From: Heligmosomoides polygyrus polygyrus
Lineage: Eukaryota > Nematoda > Chromadorea > Rhabditida > Heligmosomidae
Assembly (NCBI GenBank): GCA_947396885.1
Contig: OX377206.1
Span: forward strand, 21,323,114-21,387,113
Reading direction: 5' to 3'
DNA: 64,000 nt
Shown here in pieces: positions 22,997 to 35,400 of the stretch (positions within the stretch are counted from its first letter, which is position 1; every line of letters begins with the position of its first letter). Made by a program: the position numbers and the translations under genes. Under the pieces are notes generated by a model. That model ran no database searches, had not been told where the DNA came from, and worked only from the letters and a program-made list of their open reading frames with translations.

Positions 22997-23919
22997 TTGC
23001 TGACTGCTTAAGAGATGGAATTTTTTCTGGTTCGAGAAATAAACGTGGCGACCCTAACTTTAGTTTCACCTAAAGTGCAAGTTCTGGCTCGATGCTTTTG
23101 TTTCAAAGTTACACAGTGATACAAACTCAAAATGAGGATTCAGCAAGGACTCGCGTGTTTTCAACGTCAAAACATCATTTAAATGGAATTCACTCTTCCA
23201 ATTAAGTGAGCATTGCGGCACTTGAGACAAGCGCATGGCACTATCCCAGCACTTACTCTTCGAATTAAACTGAGAAACCCTGCTGTTGTTTAAAGGGTAA
23301 GAATTTTATGAGTGTTTAAACCATATTTTTCGTTAGAACACCCTGTTGTTTGGTGGTGATTGTAGAATCGGTCTAATTGCTCTGACCATCATTTAGAGAC
23401 AGCGCTCACTGTAGAGAGAATTGACCGCCTGATAAGCTGTCAATTTCTCCCTTTGTTCGTGTTTTAGCACAGAGCTCCACGAACGTTTAGCGGAATACTG
23501 GTTTTCTGCCTTTAGAATTGCTTTGGCATATTTTTTGAATGTTTTGTGAATGCGCGCTCTTTAAGTTTCTGAGTGCCGAAATCTGGTTTTCGGCCGCTTT
23601 GAATACATTTGTTTTCCACTCACCTTTTTCAAGCAGGAACAATAGGAGAACTGGAGAAAGCCCTGTTTCTCGAATCAGCGCCGATCCGCCCTTCATATAA
23701 AGAAACACTAGTTATTCGATTCGGATGGTTGAATCACTAGTGCATCGACTTCCTTGGAATTATCCTAAATCGGCGATGTGGTGTTCAGTTCTAATTTGTC
23801 AGTTCAAGTCGGTACCTGCTGTGCTGGAAGCAAGTCTCAGATGACGGCTAAAGCATTCCGTAGTGCTCGCCTTCCAGAAAGAATGAGAAATTTGCTATTT
23901 TTTAAGGCGCGTTAATCAA
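22997..23919. other. No recognised gene
   Basis: Nothing was found beyond a short minus-strand open stretch at 23487-23708 that has no supporting features. Confidence 0.4.
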
Positions 23920-24180
23920 TGTCGCTGTGGCGTAAGCCGCGTATTCTATTCTGCACGACATCTGGAGGAGAATTGGAAGCGTCGTTGTCATACACAATGA
24001 TGCGCAACAAAACCACAGGCCGACGGGCTAGTCAACTGTTCATCGTCCGGGGAAAATTCGATACCCATTCACCGACCCCGGTGGGATGGAAAACTTGGTA
24101 GACCTAGGCGGGATCTGAACCAAGAAACGCGATTCAGAGCACAACCGAGAGCTAATGCCTCCATCCACTGTGCTTAATGT
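23920..24180 (-). repeat. tRNA-derived SINE copy, diverged
   Basis: On the minus strand the head (ggatggaggcattagc, then ttggttcagatcccgcc) is followed by ttttccatcccaccgg and cgacgatgaacagttgac, in family order. The tail is lost. Confidence 0.65.
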
Positions 24181-24409
24181 TGTGCTGGTCCTATTTTAAA
24201 GAAAACACACTATGTACGGTCCAAGAATTTTTTAGTTTTTGCCTTTTCGTACCAGTTGTTGAAGGTAAATTTCAGTAACTGGATTATTAATTCGTGGTAG
24301 ATTGCTAACAGCCTTGAATATTTTGCAGCGAAGATTACAGCATTTTTTCCTTTAAGAATATTTTTGATGGAATGTCACCCCGTCTACAGGGTATACGAAA
24401 CCATAGTTT

Positions 24410-24655
24410 GTGACTCGCACCCTGGAGCTCCTTTGCTTTCTCAAGAAGCACCTCAGCGAAAAGAAAGCACAAATCCGAACAATCGAGCAAGCACGGAACA
24501 ACAACTCGTCAGGTCCCAAAAAAACGATAACGGGGTCTCTATTTCGCACGAATTTTGAAGGTATAATGAGTGACTCCACATCTGCTCTGTTTACTCCCTC
24601 CGTTTTTGATGTACCACAGTTGGAGACAAACACCACAAACGCATTCAAGCTTTAG
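24410..24655 (+). CDS. Possible coding exon, unknown protein
   Basis: A plus-strand frame of 81 codons has protein-like content: a Lys/Glu-rich helical start (FLKKHLSEKKAQIRTIEQA), then a Ser/Thr-rich stretch (MSDSTSALFTPSVFDV). It ends where a SINE fragment begins. A possible 5' splice site lies near its end, but I found no partner exon. No domain is recognised. Confidence 0.25.
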   Translation: MTRTLELLCFLKKHLSEKKAQIRTIEQARNNNSSGPKKTITGSLFRTNFEGIMSDSTSALFTPSVFDVPQLETNTTNAFKL

Positions 24656-24800
24656 GTCCGGCACTTCCATCCCTCTGAGGTCGGTGAAGGGGTGCAAAAT
24701 TTGTGTGCGAGGATGAAAAGGCAAACTTGTCCATCGCTTGATTAGTGTAACTCATTGTATAGGTAAAATACGCCTTCACAGTACCTACATGACAGCATTA
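24656..24800 (+). repeat. tRNA-derived SINE fragment
   Basis: It holds the middle of the family: cttccatccctctgaggtcg, the aggatgaaaaggcaaacttg block and catcgcttgattagtg. The head and tail are missing. Confidence 0.6.
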
Positions 24801-26482
24801 AAGGAAGGAGGATACGAATACGTGACCCGCAAGGCTATTGAGCGGTTGATTAAAGCCGGCCTTGAACTTTTAATTGCCTTTGGCCTATACGGTGGCCTGC
24901 GGAGGCCAGCCGATCGACAAGTCTAGAAAATGTGGTCGACCATGTACTTCCTTCAAATTTTCCAATTGTATCTCAAACAGAGTAGGTTTAGATGTCCTCC
25001 TGAAGTTGTACTATACATATTTGCGTGCCTAACTTTTTTATATTAAAAGTCTTCGAAAAAATTTGCCGGACTTTATGGAAAGAATGAACCACTTTCTCTC
25101 CCCAAGGAACCTTATAGGTTCGGGAAATTGATATTTATGAATAGATTAGGACGGAGTCCTTATCCGTGTGGAGAGAGGGGAGGGGCTGCAGCTCTTATGT
25201 ACCCAAGGATGACAATGGAATGGAGCTGAACGATAATGCGAAGGCAGTGCACCAACGTAATCTACCTCCTATCATTGAACGGCCACCTTGTCTGTGTTAA
25301 ATTCGATTTCTTGAGGCTAAGCCTTCCCCAATTTCAGATTAGGATTGTACCTAAAGTGAGCCAAGTGTAGATTATGGAAGCACTTACTAAGCTATACTAT
25401 TAGACCGTTCTTTTTCTACAGGATGGAGGTCCTCGGCGCCCTTGCTCTTATAATAATACCTGTTTGACTACTAATTAAGGTATCTGAGGCAATGTTTCCA
25501 ATGCGAACATGGCCTAAGGAAAGACCTCCGGGCTCATATTCTGTCATTCCTATAGGTCGGATGACTAGGCTAGCGCAGGTACGCGAACTCGAACTGCACC
25601 GAAAATCGATCGATTCATGTGTACACGAACAACCAGTGCTTTCGACTGCGCCGCAGAGACTAAGGAGCTCTGTGTCCCGTGAAGTTATAGGGCTTAATCC
25701 TAGTTCGGGGGGACCGAGTGGTAATTTGCGCCACCATAGACCAATCCCGAATCTCCTCAAGAGCTCGGTGGCCATCTGGTGATGTCAGAGCACTCAGGAA
25801 ATATCAGGGGAGTGGTAAGATACAGGAGAGGGAAGCATTTGCCCCAACTGTGGGTGGCCTGGCAACCTCCAACTAGAAATGCACCAGTTCCACTTCTCTA
25901 GATCCAGTGCGGAACACCACAGTGGCCCTGGCATTGCCATTAGCCCCTACGTGCCTACGTGCCTAATCAGCGCAGTAATTAGGTGCCCTCTGACCGGGGT
26001 GCGGCGTCCTCCTCCTAATTATTGTCTACCTGCTACGATCGACTAGCATCCGCTGGGTGGGTACTCTTTAATAGAACTAGTGCCGGGCTGTATCCATCTC
26101 TCCAATTGCGCAGCTAAATTTCGCTCTCACTCGGTGGGGATAATCCACTGGCGGGTGCTCAGTAATTTGTCCGGTTTATGTGATCTTCTGAGCGCGCGGG
26201 AAGAATTTGGCGCCGGTTATTCTGGTCGATTTGATGTTGCCGATCCTCTTTTCGTCATCGCTAGAGGCTTTCACCCTTCTTAGAAGTTGTGGAATTCATA
26301 ATTTCAGTTTCAGCTCTTCAACACAGGCACTAACCATTTGATTTCGTTCCAAACGACCATTTTACTACTATTTTTGTGATTATTGTCGACGAGGACAGTA
26401 ATGTGGAAACCACTAGAGAAACATCGATGTAAGCCTGTTTTTTATACAGTATTTCTTGCCAATTTTTTCACCTCGTGGATTC
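24801..26482. other. No recognised gene; tRNA-like repeat at about 25576-25660 (minus)
   Basis: On the minus strand at 25576-25660 an A-box-like gcggcgcagtcgaaagc is followed by cagttcgagttcg, a near B box. This suggests another tRNA-derived repeat. A minus-strand frame of 119 codons (25416-25775) runs across it and is not convincing. The rest shows nothing I recognise. Confidence 0.4.
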
Positions 26483-29400
26483 ATGTATTCATTTCCAGGC
26501 TCCCTACTGCCCCCGTGCCCTAGTACCCGCTGGGTGATTTTCACTGTAATTGCTACTATACTTCTATTGTTCTTAATACATCGCCCACTGCCTCCCGGCC
26601 TAACGACAAAGCCGATGGATCGAGTTTATATTCATATTTTTGAGGCTTCCTTAAGAGTAACCTATTATTGGCCTGTGAGTTTGCAGCAACCAGTGGCAGT
26701 TTATTTCGTCTGTACGAAAAGTTGGTCAACCCGCAGCTTCCAGAGCCGACTATTTCCAAAAGCCAGCACGATGGTGTGGTGGACGCGGACGGTGCTCAAC
26801 GCTCTATCGCCAATTCTTGGACCACTGTGGAACAGCGACAATATCGCGGTGGAGACGAAGCAGTGGAGAGGAGTAACTGTAAGTGCTATTTATTCGCTTA
26901 GCCGTTTAGTTTTGGAAAGAACTTATGGGTTTTTCCTAGTCCATGAATAATACTTGAAGGAACGTCCAGAAATTGTCAGTGTTTGATAAACTTACAACCG
27001 GGAAAAACCCGTCTGAGTTACCCACCGCAGTTGCGGAGTGAAATTTAAGGAAATCGCCATGGACCACGCAGCTGCCTATCCCTGCGCCAATCAGTCGCTG
27101 CAGCAAGTGATATTTGCGTGCTTGTCCGGCGCAAGAAGGGTCGAGGGGGGAGGGGGGCTTCTGATGGGCAGAAAATCCCATAGAGCGTCGTTAATGCCCC
27201 TCATCTCTGGCTCCAACGTATAGAGCCTGTAGTAAGGGGCTCCATAACTAATAAAAACCAGGCTTGAATCGCGAGGCTGGGGCGTTGCGCACCGGACAAC
27301 TCGGAAGGGTTTTTTTCCAGTTGTGAGTGTATCAGCGAGTGAAATTGCCCTGCTGTTGGCACTGTACCTTTGTTATTTTCCCTTTACCTTCGTTCAGCTG
27401 GCTAATCGTTGCTCTTCCGCACTGGGGTAAATCCGAATTTAATACTTGTTCACCTTGCACTTTGCACTTTGGTCGCAGACCAACGCAGTCGAAGGAGGCG
27501 TCTAACGGGCTGTGTGGACGCCGAATCAAGGTCGTTGTTCAACACCTAGGCCAACCAAACCTTCCTTCCGCAGTCGGTAAACTAGTGCCAGGTTTCTCTG
27601 GGAAGGGTAAAGCACGGGCTTAGTTTTTCTATAGGCGAAATACGCACTCAAATTGTCTCCACAACATCTCATAGCAGTAGAATGCATGTGCAATCGAACA
27701 CCTTTAACCTTTATACTTATCCTAATTTGGGGTGGATTTGACGCCGTATAAATATTGCTGGAACAGGCGTCCTGATTTCAGCGTACTTGGCGAAATCCTA
27801 GTTTGGGCAAGGGGAGAAGGTATTTTGCCCCACCACATCCTGCCCTGAATTTGCTCAGCAGCCCAGTGGCTGCTTCGTGGTGTGAAAGGAGCTGGAGCAG
27901 TTTCAGTTTTTGTTTGGGTACATCCGTTGTACAGCATACGAGAGGAGAGAAATCCAAAAAAATCCACGTTTTCCAGCTTGTTCCTCGAAGCTAGGGTTGC
28001 ACCGTTTTTTTCTGTTGTTGACAGAGTCGCCATCGAATTGTTAATTGATGCTGTGCTTTCGCTTTTTGCTGTTATTTCAGCTCATTTGGTGAACTCCGAC
28101 TAAGACAAGTGCACTTTCGACGTTGACTCTGCCAATGTACCATTTCTTACGTTTTACTTTTTAGGTTCGCGTTTTCGCTCCGCGGGACAACGCTTCAACA
28201 AATGGAGCCGTCTTCTTCATTCATGGCGGTGGATTTGCCTTGGGAAATATTGAGATCTATACCTCATTGACAAGGCGGATAGCGAGAATGTATGTCTACA
28301 TCGTTTTGTTCTTTCTCACTTCATGGCTTGCATAAGATTTTGTGGGCCATGGAAGCTCGAACAGTTCGAACAAGGAGGATGGTGAAGCATTTGGGATTCG
28401 TTCTGTTTTGTTGAATGGATTCTCCCAGTAGTGCAGTTTTAGTCGGGTGGTGGTGGAGTATTTTGCTTACTTAGCTCTCCCACCCCCCCCCCCCCGAACT
28501 TGCTCAAGAGCCCTGAACCTGCCTCAGGAGCATGCACAAGAAACCTAACCCGTTCATCGAAAAATTTATATAATTAGGTTAACAGTAAAGAGAGGGTAGT
28601 GTGTCGGTGGTTTCTCTCCTCGGATGGCCATTTTGTATTTGCTTGAGTCAAGCAGCGGTGGCCTTCCGGACCGGGACTGGCCTTGAAAGCCGTAATGTGT
28701 CATCCCAACGATTCTCGATGTACATCAAAATCATTCACACGTAGTCATGGCTAGGCGTTCCGTCTTCAACCCGTATTGACCGAGAGTTCGTACATCAAAA
28801 ACTTTATAGTTGTCACCACGGGAAAACAACACCACCTTGGAGCGACGGTCCATTAGACCTGATTTTGGCTGCGTTACTTAAGGTTATTTCAAGGCAGATC
28901 GTCCATCACTCTTGATAGGTACAATCACTATTTTTTCAGCGTTCGAAATCTAGTACGGTTTGCTGTCCCTTGGCTTGTTTTATTCTGTTCGAGGCTCCTC
29001 TCAGTACAAGGAAGACGACGTCCTTATGTGCCATTTATTTTATTCTGTCATTTGTTTGACGTGGTTGTTAGTTGACAACAGGGGCAGCAGAAGGCAAAAC
29101 GTAGGATAAAAAGGATAAAGGACGGCCTTACTCAATCTCTTTTGGGATACATCACGCAATCTACTTCTACGGGATGTCGTGGAGGCGGTTTGAATGCATA
29201 TTTGGCCATATAACGACTTCCGGTGACAAGTCAAGTCAGGTGAACGAGTCAGTGCTTTATCCAGACTAGTCTGGTACCAATTCACCGCTGGTATCAGCTG
29301 CTCGCGACAGCTGGCGCTTCCTCCGACTGCACTGCAGGCACCCCAAAACATCGTTATGTAATTTCTGAGTCTACCTCGAAGTGATCGTATCGCGATGGCG

Positions 29401-32400
29401 GTTTGTATGGGTGTTCGCTCTCTACGCTGGTTGGATCACCCCGATTGCCAGGGCTGTATTGTTCTTCCTTGAGAATTTTGATACTGGTTCCCATTGGAAA
29501 GGACGAGTAGGTTTCCTGAAGCTGAATCGAATCCAGTCATGGTGTTAGTAAAATCAGCGCTCTTTACAGTTTAGTCAAACTGAACGAAGTTTGATGAAGT
29601 GCAGAGGCTGATGCAAAATAGGCGATTATATACGCTTACATACTGTCGTTCCTCCTCTTATTTTATGGGTTTATGTCCTGTTTCACATCATTTGGCAGGC
29701 ACTGTCTTTCAAGCTTATTCATGTGTTGGAATAGGTGAATGGCCAAGCGCTGACTGCTTGTCAGATCTTTTGGTGATCCTCAGTCGCTTGTTAGAGCTTC
29801 GGGGCGGTTGAAAATTAGTTGCTGACGCGACTCGATGGCGCGCTCTACTCGACGGCGATAAGCGCTGTCCGAACTATCGAAAAAGATGGATAACGCGGTC
29901 TCAGTTCATTGCAATTTCATAACGATTGGTGTTAGGCGATCGATTATCACTTGTGGTAGGAGGTCGGAGTAGAGAGATTAGAGGGTTTCTCTCTACTTTG
30001 TGTCGAATATCATCTGCTGTTCAGGCTGAACTCCGTTGTCGTATCCGTAGAATATCGACTTTCACCTGAAACTGCATTCCCAGGAGGACTACATGACTGT
30101 GAAGCAGCGTTGGACCATTTCATCGGCATCGCTGAGAAGGAGTACGGAGTGGATCCGAAAAAGGTAGTGATTTTCGGGTTGAATGATCCCAAAACGTGTA
30201 ATCCTCTTTTAATTAACGGGTTTTGATCCATTTTAGCCACCTACACGTATTTTGGTTACGCGGGGTGGAATCCGTTTCCGCGGAGATTATCTTACGTTGC
30301 TTATGGTTACACTGAATCACCCGTGATTGTGCTGGAAATTTGTGGCCTCAAACATAGCATATTGCTCCTCCAGTTATGGCCTCAGTGGGGTGCAAATGGC
30401 GCTATTGTAGTTTCACGATTCCAGAGGTCGATGGGAGGTCGAAAAAATTTTTCGCCCAAACTTCGCCCAGGGGAGTTATTTGGGGTGCTGATCACGATTC
30501 TGACGTCCGTTTTTCGTTTTACGCTGTAGTACGGTAGGTTGCGGTAGGTACGGGTGGCTAAGGTAAAACTAAAACGAAAAATGGATGTCAGAGTCGTCGT
30601 CAACACCCCAAATAACCCCTAGGCGAAGTTTGGGCGAAATCGGCGATTAACCTTGACCTTGGCAGCCTTAGTCACCTGTACCTACCGTAACCTACCGTTA
30701 TCTTGTAAAATTTCGAAAATGGATGTCAGTTCCCTCATCAGCATCCCAAATAACCCTCTTGGGTGAAGTTTGGGCGATTTTTTCGACCTCTCCTCGATCC
30801 CTGGAGTCGTGAAAGTGCAATAGTGCCATGCAACTTTATCGCTTGTCTAGTTGGATGGGGTAGTCTAGATGTGTACAGTATTGCATTCCTCTCCCCATAA
30901 CACCAGTTCGTCCGGTAAAGAGTGCATATTCTTTCACGTCACTTCGTTTTAATAAAAGTAGTTTCCAATGCAGTGATGACTCGCTACAACTTAGCACTTT
31001 TTTATCCTTCTTTTCCTGAGCGTTTAGTCCCGCGCAGTCGCAGGGTCTGCTGTTCTTGTGATCCGTCGCCACCTCATCCTATCAAGGGCGTCATCTGCCG
31101 TGGCGCCGACTTCGGCGAGATCTCTCTTGATGACGTCCTTCCATCTTTTCCTTGAGGCTCCTCTCGGACGCTTTCCGGGTGCCTCGAAATTTAGAGCCAA
31201 CCTCGTGGTGTGATCCTCTGGTCTTCTGAGAATATGGTCGTACCTCCTTAGGCGCTGCTCCCTCATCTTCAGCAGAATCGGAGCTGTCTTCATCACTGCC
31301 CTAACATCCTCGTTTCGTACCCTGTCCCGACCCGCCCTTCCACGTGCCCATCTGAGCATCCTCATTTTCGCACCGTGCAGTTGCCGCTCCTGCGCCTTAC
31401 CCAGGGCCCAGCACTCACTGCCGTAGAGGAGGGCAGGTCTCACAACTGTTCTATAGAGCTTGCCCTTGAGCGTCCTGAAGCACCTACGATCGCAAAGGAT
31501 TTTTGTGGACTCCCTCCATTTGAGCCATGCTGCATTTATCTGTCCCCTAACCGCCTGGTCCACGCTTCCTTCCTCGGATAGGTCACTTCCGAGGTAGTGG
31601 AACTCCTCCGCCTTTTCGATCGCCTCCCCTTGGCAGTCTAGGATCGCTTCGGTACACTGCTCAGAGCTGATGAACTTCGTCTTCCTCACGTTCAGCCGCA
31701 GGCCGTTGTCTGAGAGGGCTCTTTTTTTTCTTCACAACTGCACTTTCTCCTCCAACTCCTCTCGGCTGTCGGCCACTAGGACGATATCGTCCGCGTAGAG
31801 GATGGTCCTAAGAGGGCCTTCCTTAAAGAGATATGCCATCAAGCGTCAGCACGAAGAGAAACGGACTCAGAGGCGACCCTTGATGCACCCCCCACTTCCA
31901 TCTTCTTTGTCATGCCGTGTGGAGGTCGTACCGCTGCCTTCGAGCCTGCATACATGTCCTTTATGACCGAGATCAGACGTTCCGGGACACCCCTGCAAAA
32001 GATTTCTAGAGCACGGCCCGGGGTAGCCTGTCATAGGCTTTCTCCAAGTCCAGGAATGCAAGGTGTCCAGGGTCTTCGTTCTCTCTATACTTCTCCATCA
32101 TCTGGCTAGCGATAAACACCGCGTCTGTGGTGGACTTCTCTGGCATGAAGCCTCACTGTTCCTGGGAGATGGTGACCATCTCCCTCAGCGTCCGCATTTC
32201 GCTTGAAGATGGCTACTATGATGCTGTCCCTCCAGTCATCAGGCACCTTAGGTCTCGTGCATACTTACTCGTCTGCAATACTCATCGCCGCGATGAAATC
32301 GCGGCGATGAGTACTGCAGATGCGAGAGAATTTGAACTTCTCAGTGCTCGTCGCATCGCCCATCGTTCTGCAAGGGAGCGCGATGGCGATCCGCCCAGGA

Positions 32401-35400
32401 CCAACGCTAAACACCGCGCACGGCGCGAAAAAGTATGCCATGTCCGCTATTGGTGTGGTAAGCCATCGCGCATGCCGACCGCCACTATTGCGGGGACCGC
32501 GGCGAAGTTTCCTTTGACTATTCGACCTCGCGGCGGAATGGCCGTGAAGTGAGCACCGCGGCGATGGAAGTATGCCCCAGGCCTTACCCTCTATCGTGAC
32601 TGTTGAAAAACTCTGTCAGCCAATTGACTTCGCAGTTCCCAAGCACCTTCCAAGCCTCTACCAGCATCCCATGAGGCCCAGCTGCCTTCCTGAGCGTCAT
32701 CTTCCCTACGAATTTGGTAACCTCTTCCTGCGCCCAGACGGGATTGGTCCTTCTGTTGGTTGTTCTTCTTGGGCTTCCCGATGCGGGAATTCCTCACTCA
32801 ACAGTTCGTTGATGTAGTCCTCCAATCTTTTTATGACCTCGACTGCCTTTCGTAGAACCCTACCGTCAACACTCTTCATCGTCTTGACCACTCGAATGTC
32901 GACGCAAGATTTATGCCGGGCCTTTGTCAGCCGGATAGCGAACTTCTATCCCTAGGACCATCGAGCTTCTCGTATAGGGCATCCATCTCCGCGCTCTTTG
33001 CCTTTGCTACAACTGCTTTTGCCAGCCTCTTCAGCTTCCTATAGACTGTAAGTTGCTCGGGCGCCCTTGTCTTCTGCCACTGCTTATAGGCATCCTTCTT
33101 TTTCCTCACCGATGCCGCCTGCATCTCTTCATTCCAGAACCATGCAGCCTTATCCCCTCTGGTTCCTCCTTTTGTTTCGCCAAGGATTTCCTTGGCACAT
33201 CGTAGGATCGTTTGAGTCGTTACAACTTAGCACTATAAATATTAATTTTGTTAAGATCGTCCTGATGGGCGACTCGGCTGGTGGAAATCTTGTGGCCGTC
33301 ATCACACAAAGACGTCGGGATTTCGGAATAAAGCCGGATATTCGCGGTCAAGTTCTACTGTATCCTCTTCTTCAACTAGCTGACTTGCAGTCGCTATCGT
33401 ATCGATTCTTCACCAAAACTCTTGATGGGACTTCCCTTGTCGGTTGGTTTTATTCCATTTATAATCTTTTTTCATGCTGTCACATCTACTAGGTACTAAA
33501 TAATTTTTTTGGAGATCCCGAATCTGTCGCATACTACTACATGTTCTACGCCGGTATTGACATGGATCAACACGGAGACTTGGTGAAATACACACTTATT
33601 AATGGCCACGTTGCACCAGAGCATCGAGAGAAGGTAGACAAGGTGAGATTTATGGTATCCTGCAGCTTTTACTTATTAGAAGAACGTTTGGGTCAATCCC
33701 AGTCGGGAGAGGGGAGGCATACAGTGTTTTGCTTGTCCATTCTCTCTCCATTTTTTTACGGAACTTAATTCGCTTCCCATGACGTGAGTTCTGCGACAAA
33801 GGTATGCTGAGGTATGGAGGATTGCCCTCTCCGGGCTATAATTAGTCTTTGCCGGACATCCTTGTCTTAGGTTGACACAGTTATTAGGAATATGCAACTG
33901 TGGTTCAAAATCACATCAATGTGCAACAGACAGTTTTGAAAAGGAGAGTTTGAACTGACCTTGTCCTAGGTAGTTGAGAACACTCAATGTCTTAACTGTT
34001 TTGTTCTGTGTATTTCACCTAATTTGGATTTGGTTTTCATGCGGTGTGGAACCATCTAGGTAGTGTCTTTAGGATTTATTGGTCCAGTAGAACGTCTGTT
34101 TGTTCACCATTGACGAGTAACAGTTAAACTCCAGCTTCTTGACCGTTTTTTCAATCACTATCTGCCTTGGAGGTACTGTGAACGCTGCTTTCTTGGCCTT
34201 TCATCTTCGGAAGCAGATATTCACAATCTACGACATATCGTTCTTTCTGAAAAGTTCAGCTTTTTATTTTCATGTGCCACATTAGGCATCGATACTGATT
34301 GTTCGCGAGAGCTATTCAATTCTGACTGCCTTCGCATTCCCTATGTGCTAAATATGAAATGTAAGCTGTAAGGCAAAGCTTGGCGCAGTCAGAAATGGGG
34401 CTTTGCTACATTCCCCTGCCTAAGACTTGCTACTCATCAGTCAGGTTTGTTATGGTTCTTCATTTCAGATCCTAGATTACGACTCGTTTGCCTATATGAA
34501 CTATGATAACGAGACACTCCCTGAACGGAAGACGATCGTGTACTCTGAGGAAGCGCAAAGACTTTTGGCTCCATTCATTATGAATCCATATTTTGCTCCT
34601 TTGATGCAGGAGGTTTGTCGTCTTTCGAAGATTTTGACTCACTTTATTCCTTCCACTTTCTTTATTTTTTAAGAAGTCAGGTGAGTTAGGTAACTATATA
34701 GTTCCCAAATTCACGACCTCTTACACTGTGATGTGATATGAAGAGGTGGGTGCAGCGCTGGAATGTTTTGCGGTGCATTCTACCTAAATGATGCTAGAGG
34801 TGCAGCAATCTTCTACTTTTCTAGCTGGAGGAGGGACTATATGTGTGTGGTATGAACATGAAACTGCTGAAGTGACTTAAGGAAACAGGTGCTCCATTCC
34901 TTCCCCGCCTAACTGGGACATCGCTGTTTGTTTCAGCGTCTAGAATCTAAGTTGACGCAATGTCTCCTATTACATATATTCATCACAATTTTTTTAAACA
35001 TAAGAATGGGCGTTACCGCACTTGCAGAAGTTGCCTTAATCTGCCATGACGAGAACGCATATTCCTCAGCTATATGGTGCGCGTTTTAGTGCACACTTGT
35101 GTCTTGGTTTGGAACACATCGACTTCCACTCTGGCTGCATGGGGGCAAGGAAAAGAAATCCAGGCTGTAGATGCTCTTAGCGAATACGTTAGTTGGGCCA
35201 TATCCCGGAGCTACTTCCCTGCTCCAATGCTGTGCTCACCTCATCGCCAACTACGGGAAGGGGGGGGGGGACCGTAGACCCCAGTCATAGCATAGCTTGT
35301 TTGCTTTCATTGCTAGCAGTGTGTCTCGTTTGCCTCGTTTTCCACGTTGTTGAATGTTTATAAACTAATCTCCAATAAGTTAACACTGAAGTTGAGTCGA

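Noticed and set aside
25416..25782. Long open frames on both strands
   Set aside because: They overlap a tRNA-like repeat on opposite strands and neither has recognisable content.
32127..32552. A 141-codon plus-strand frame
   Set aside because: It runs across the LINE (antisense) and the GC-rich insert, so it crosses an element boundary and has no domain.
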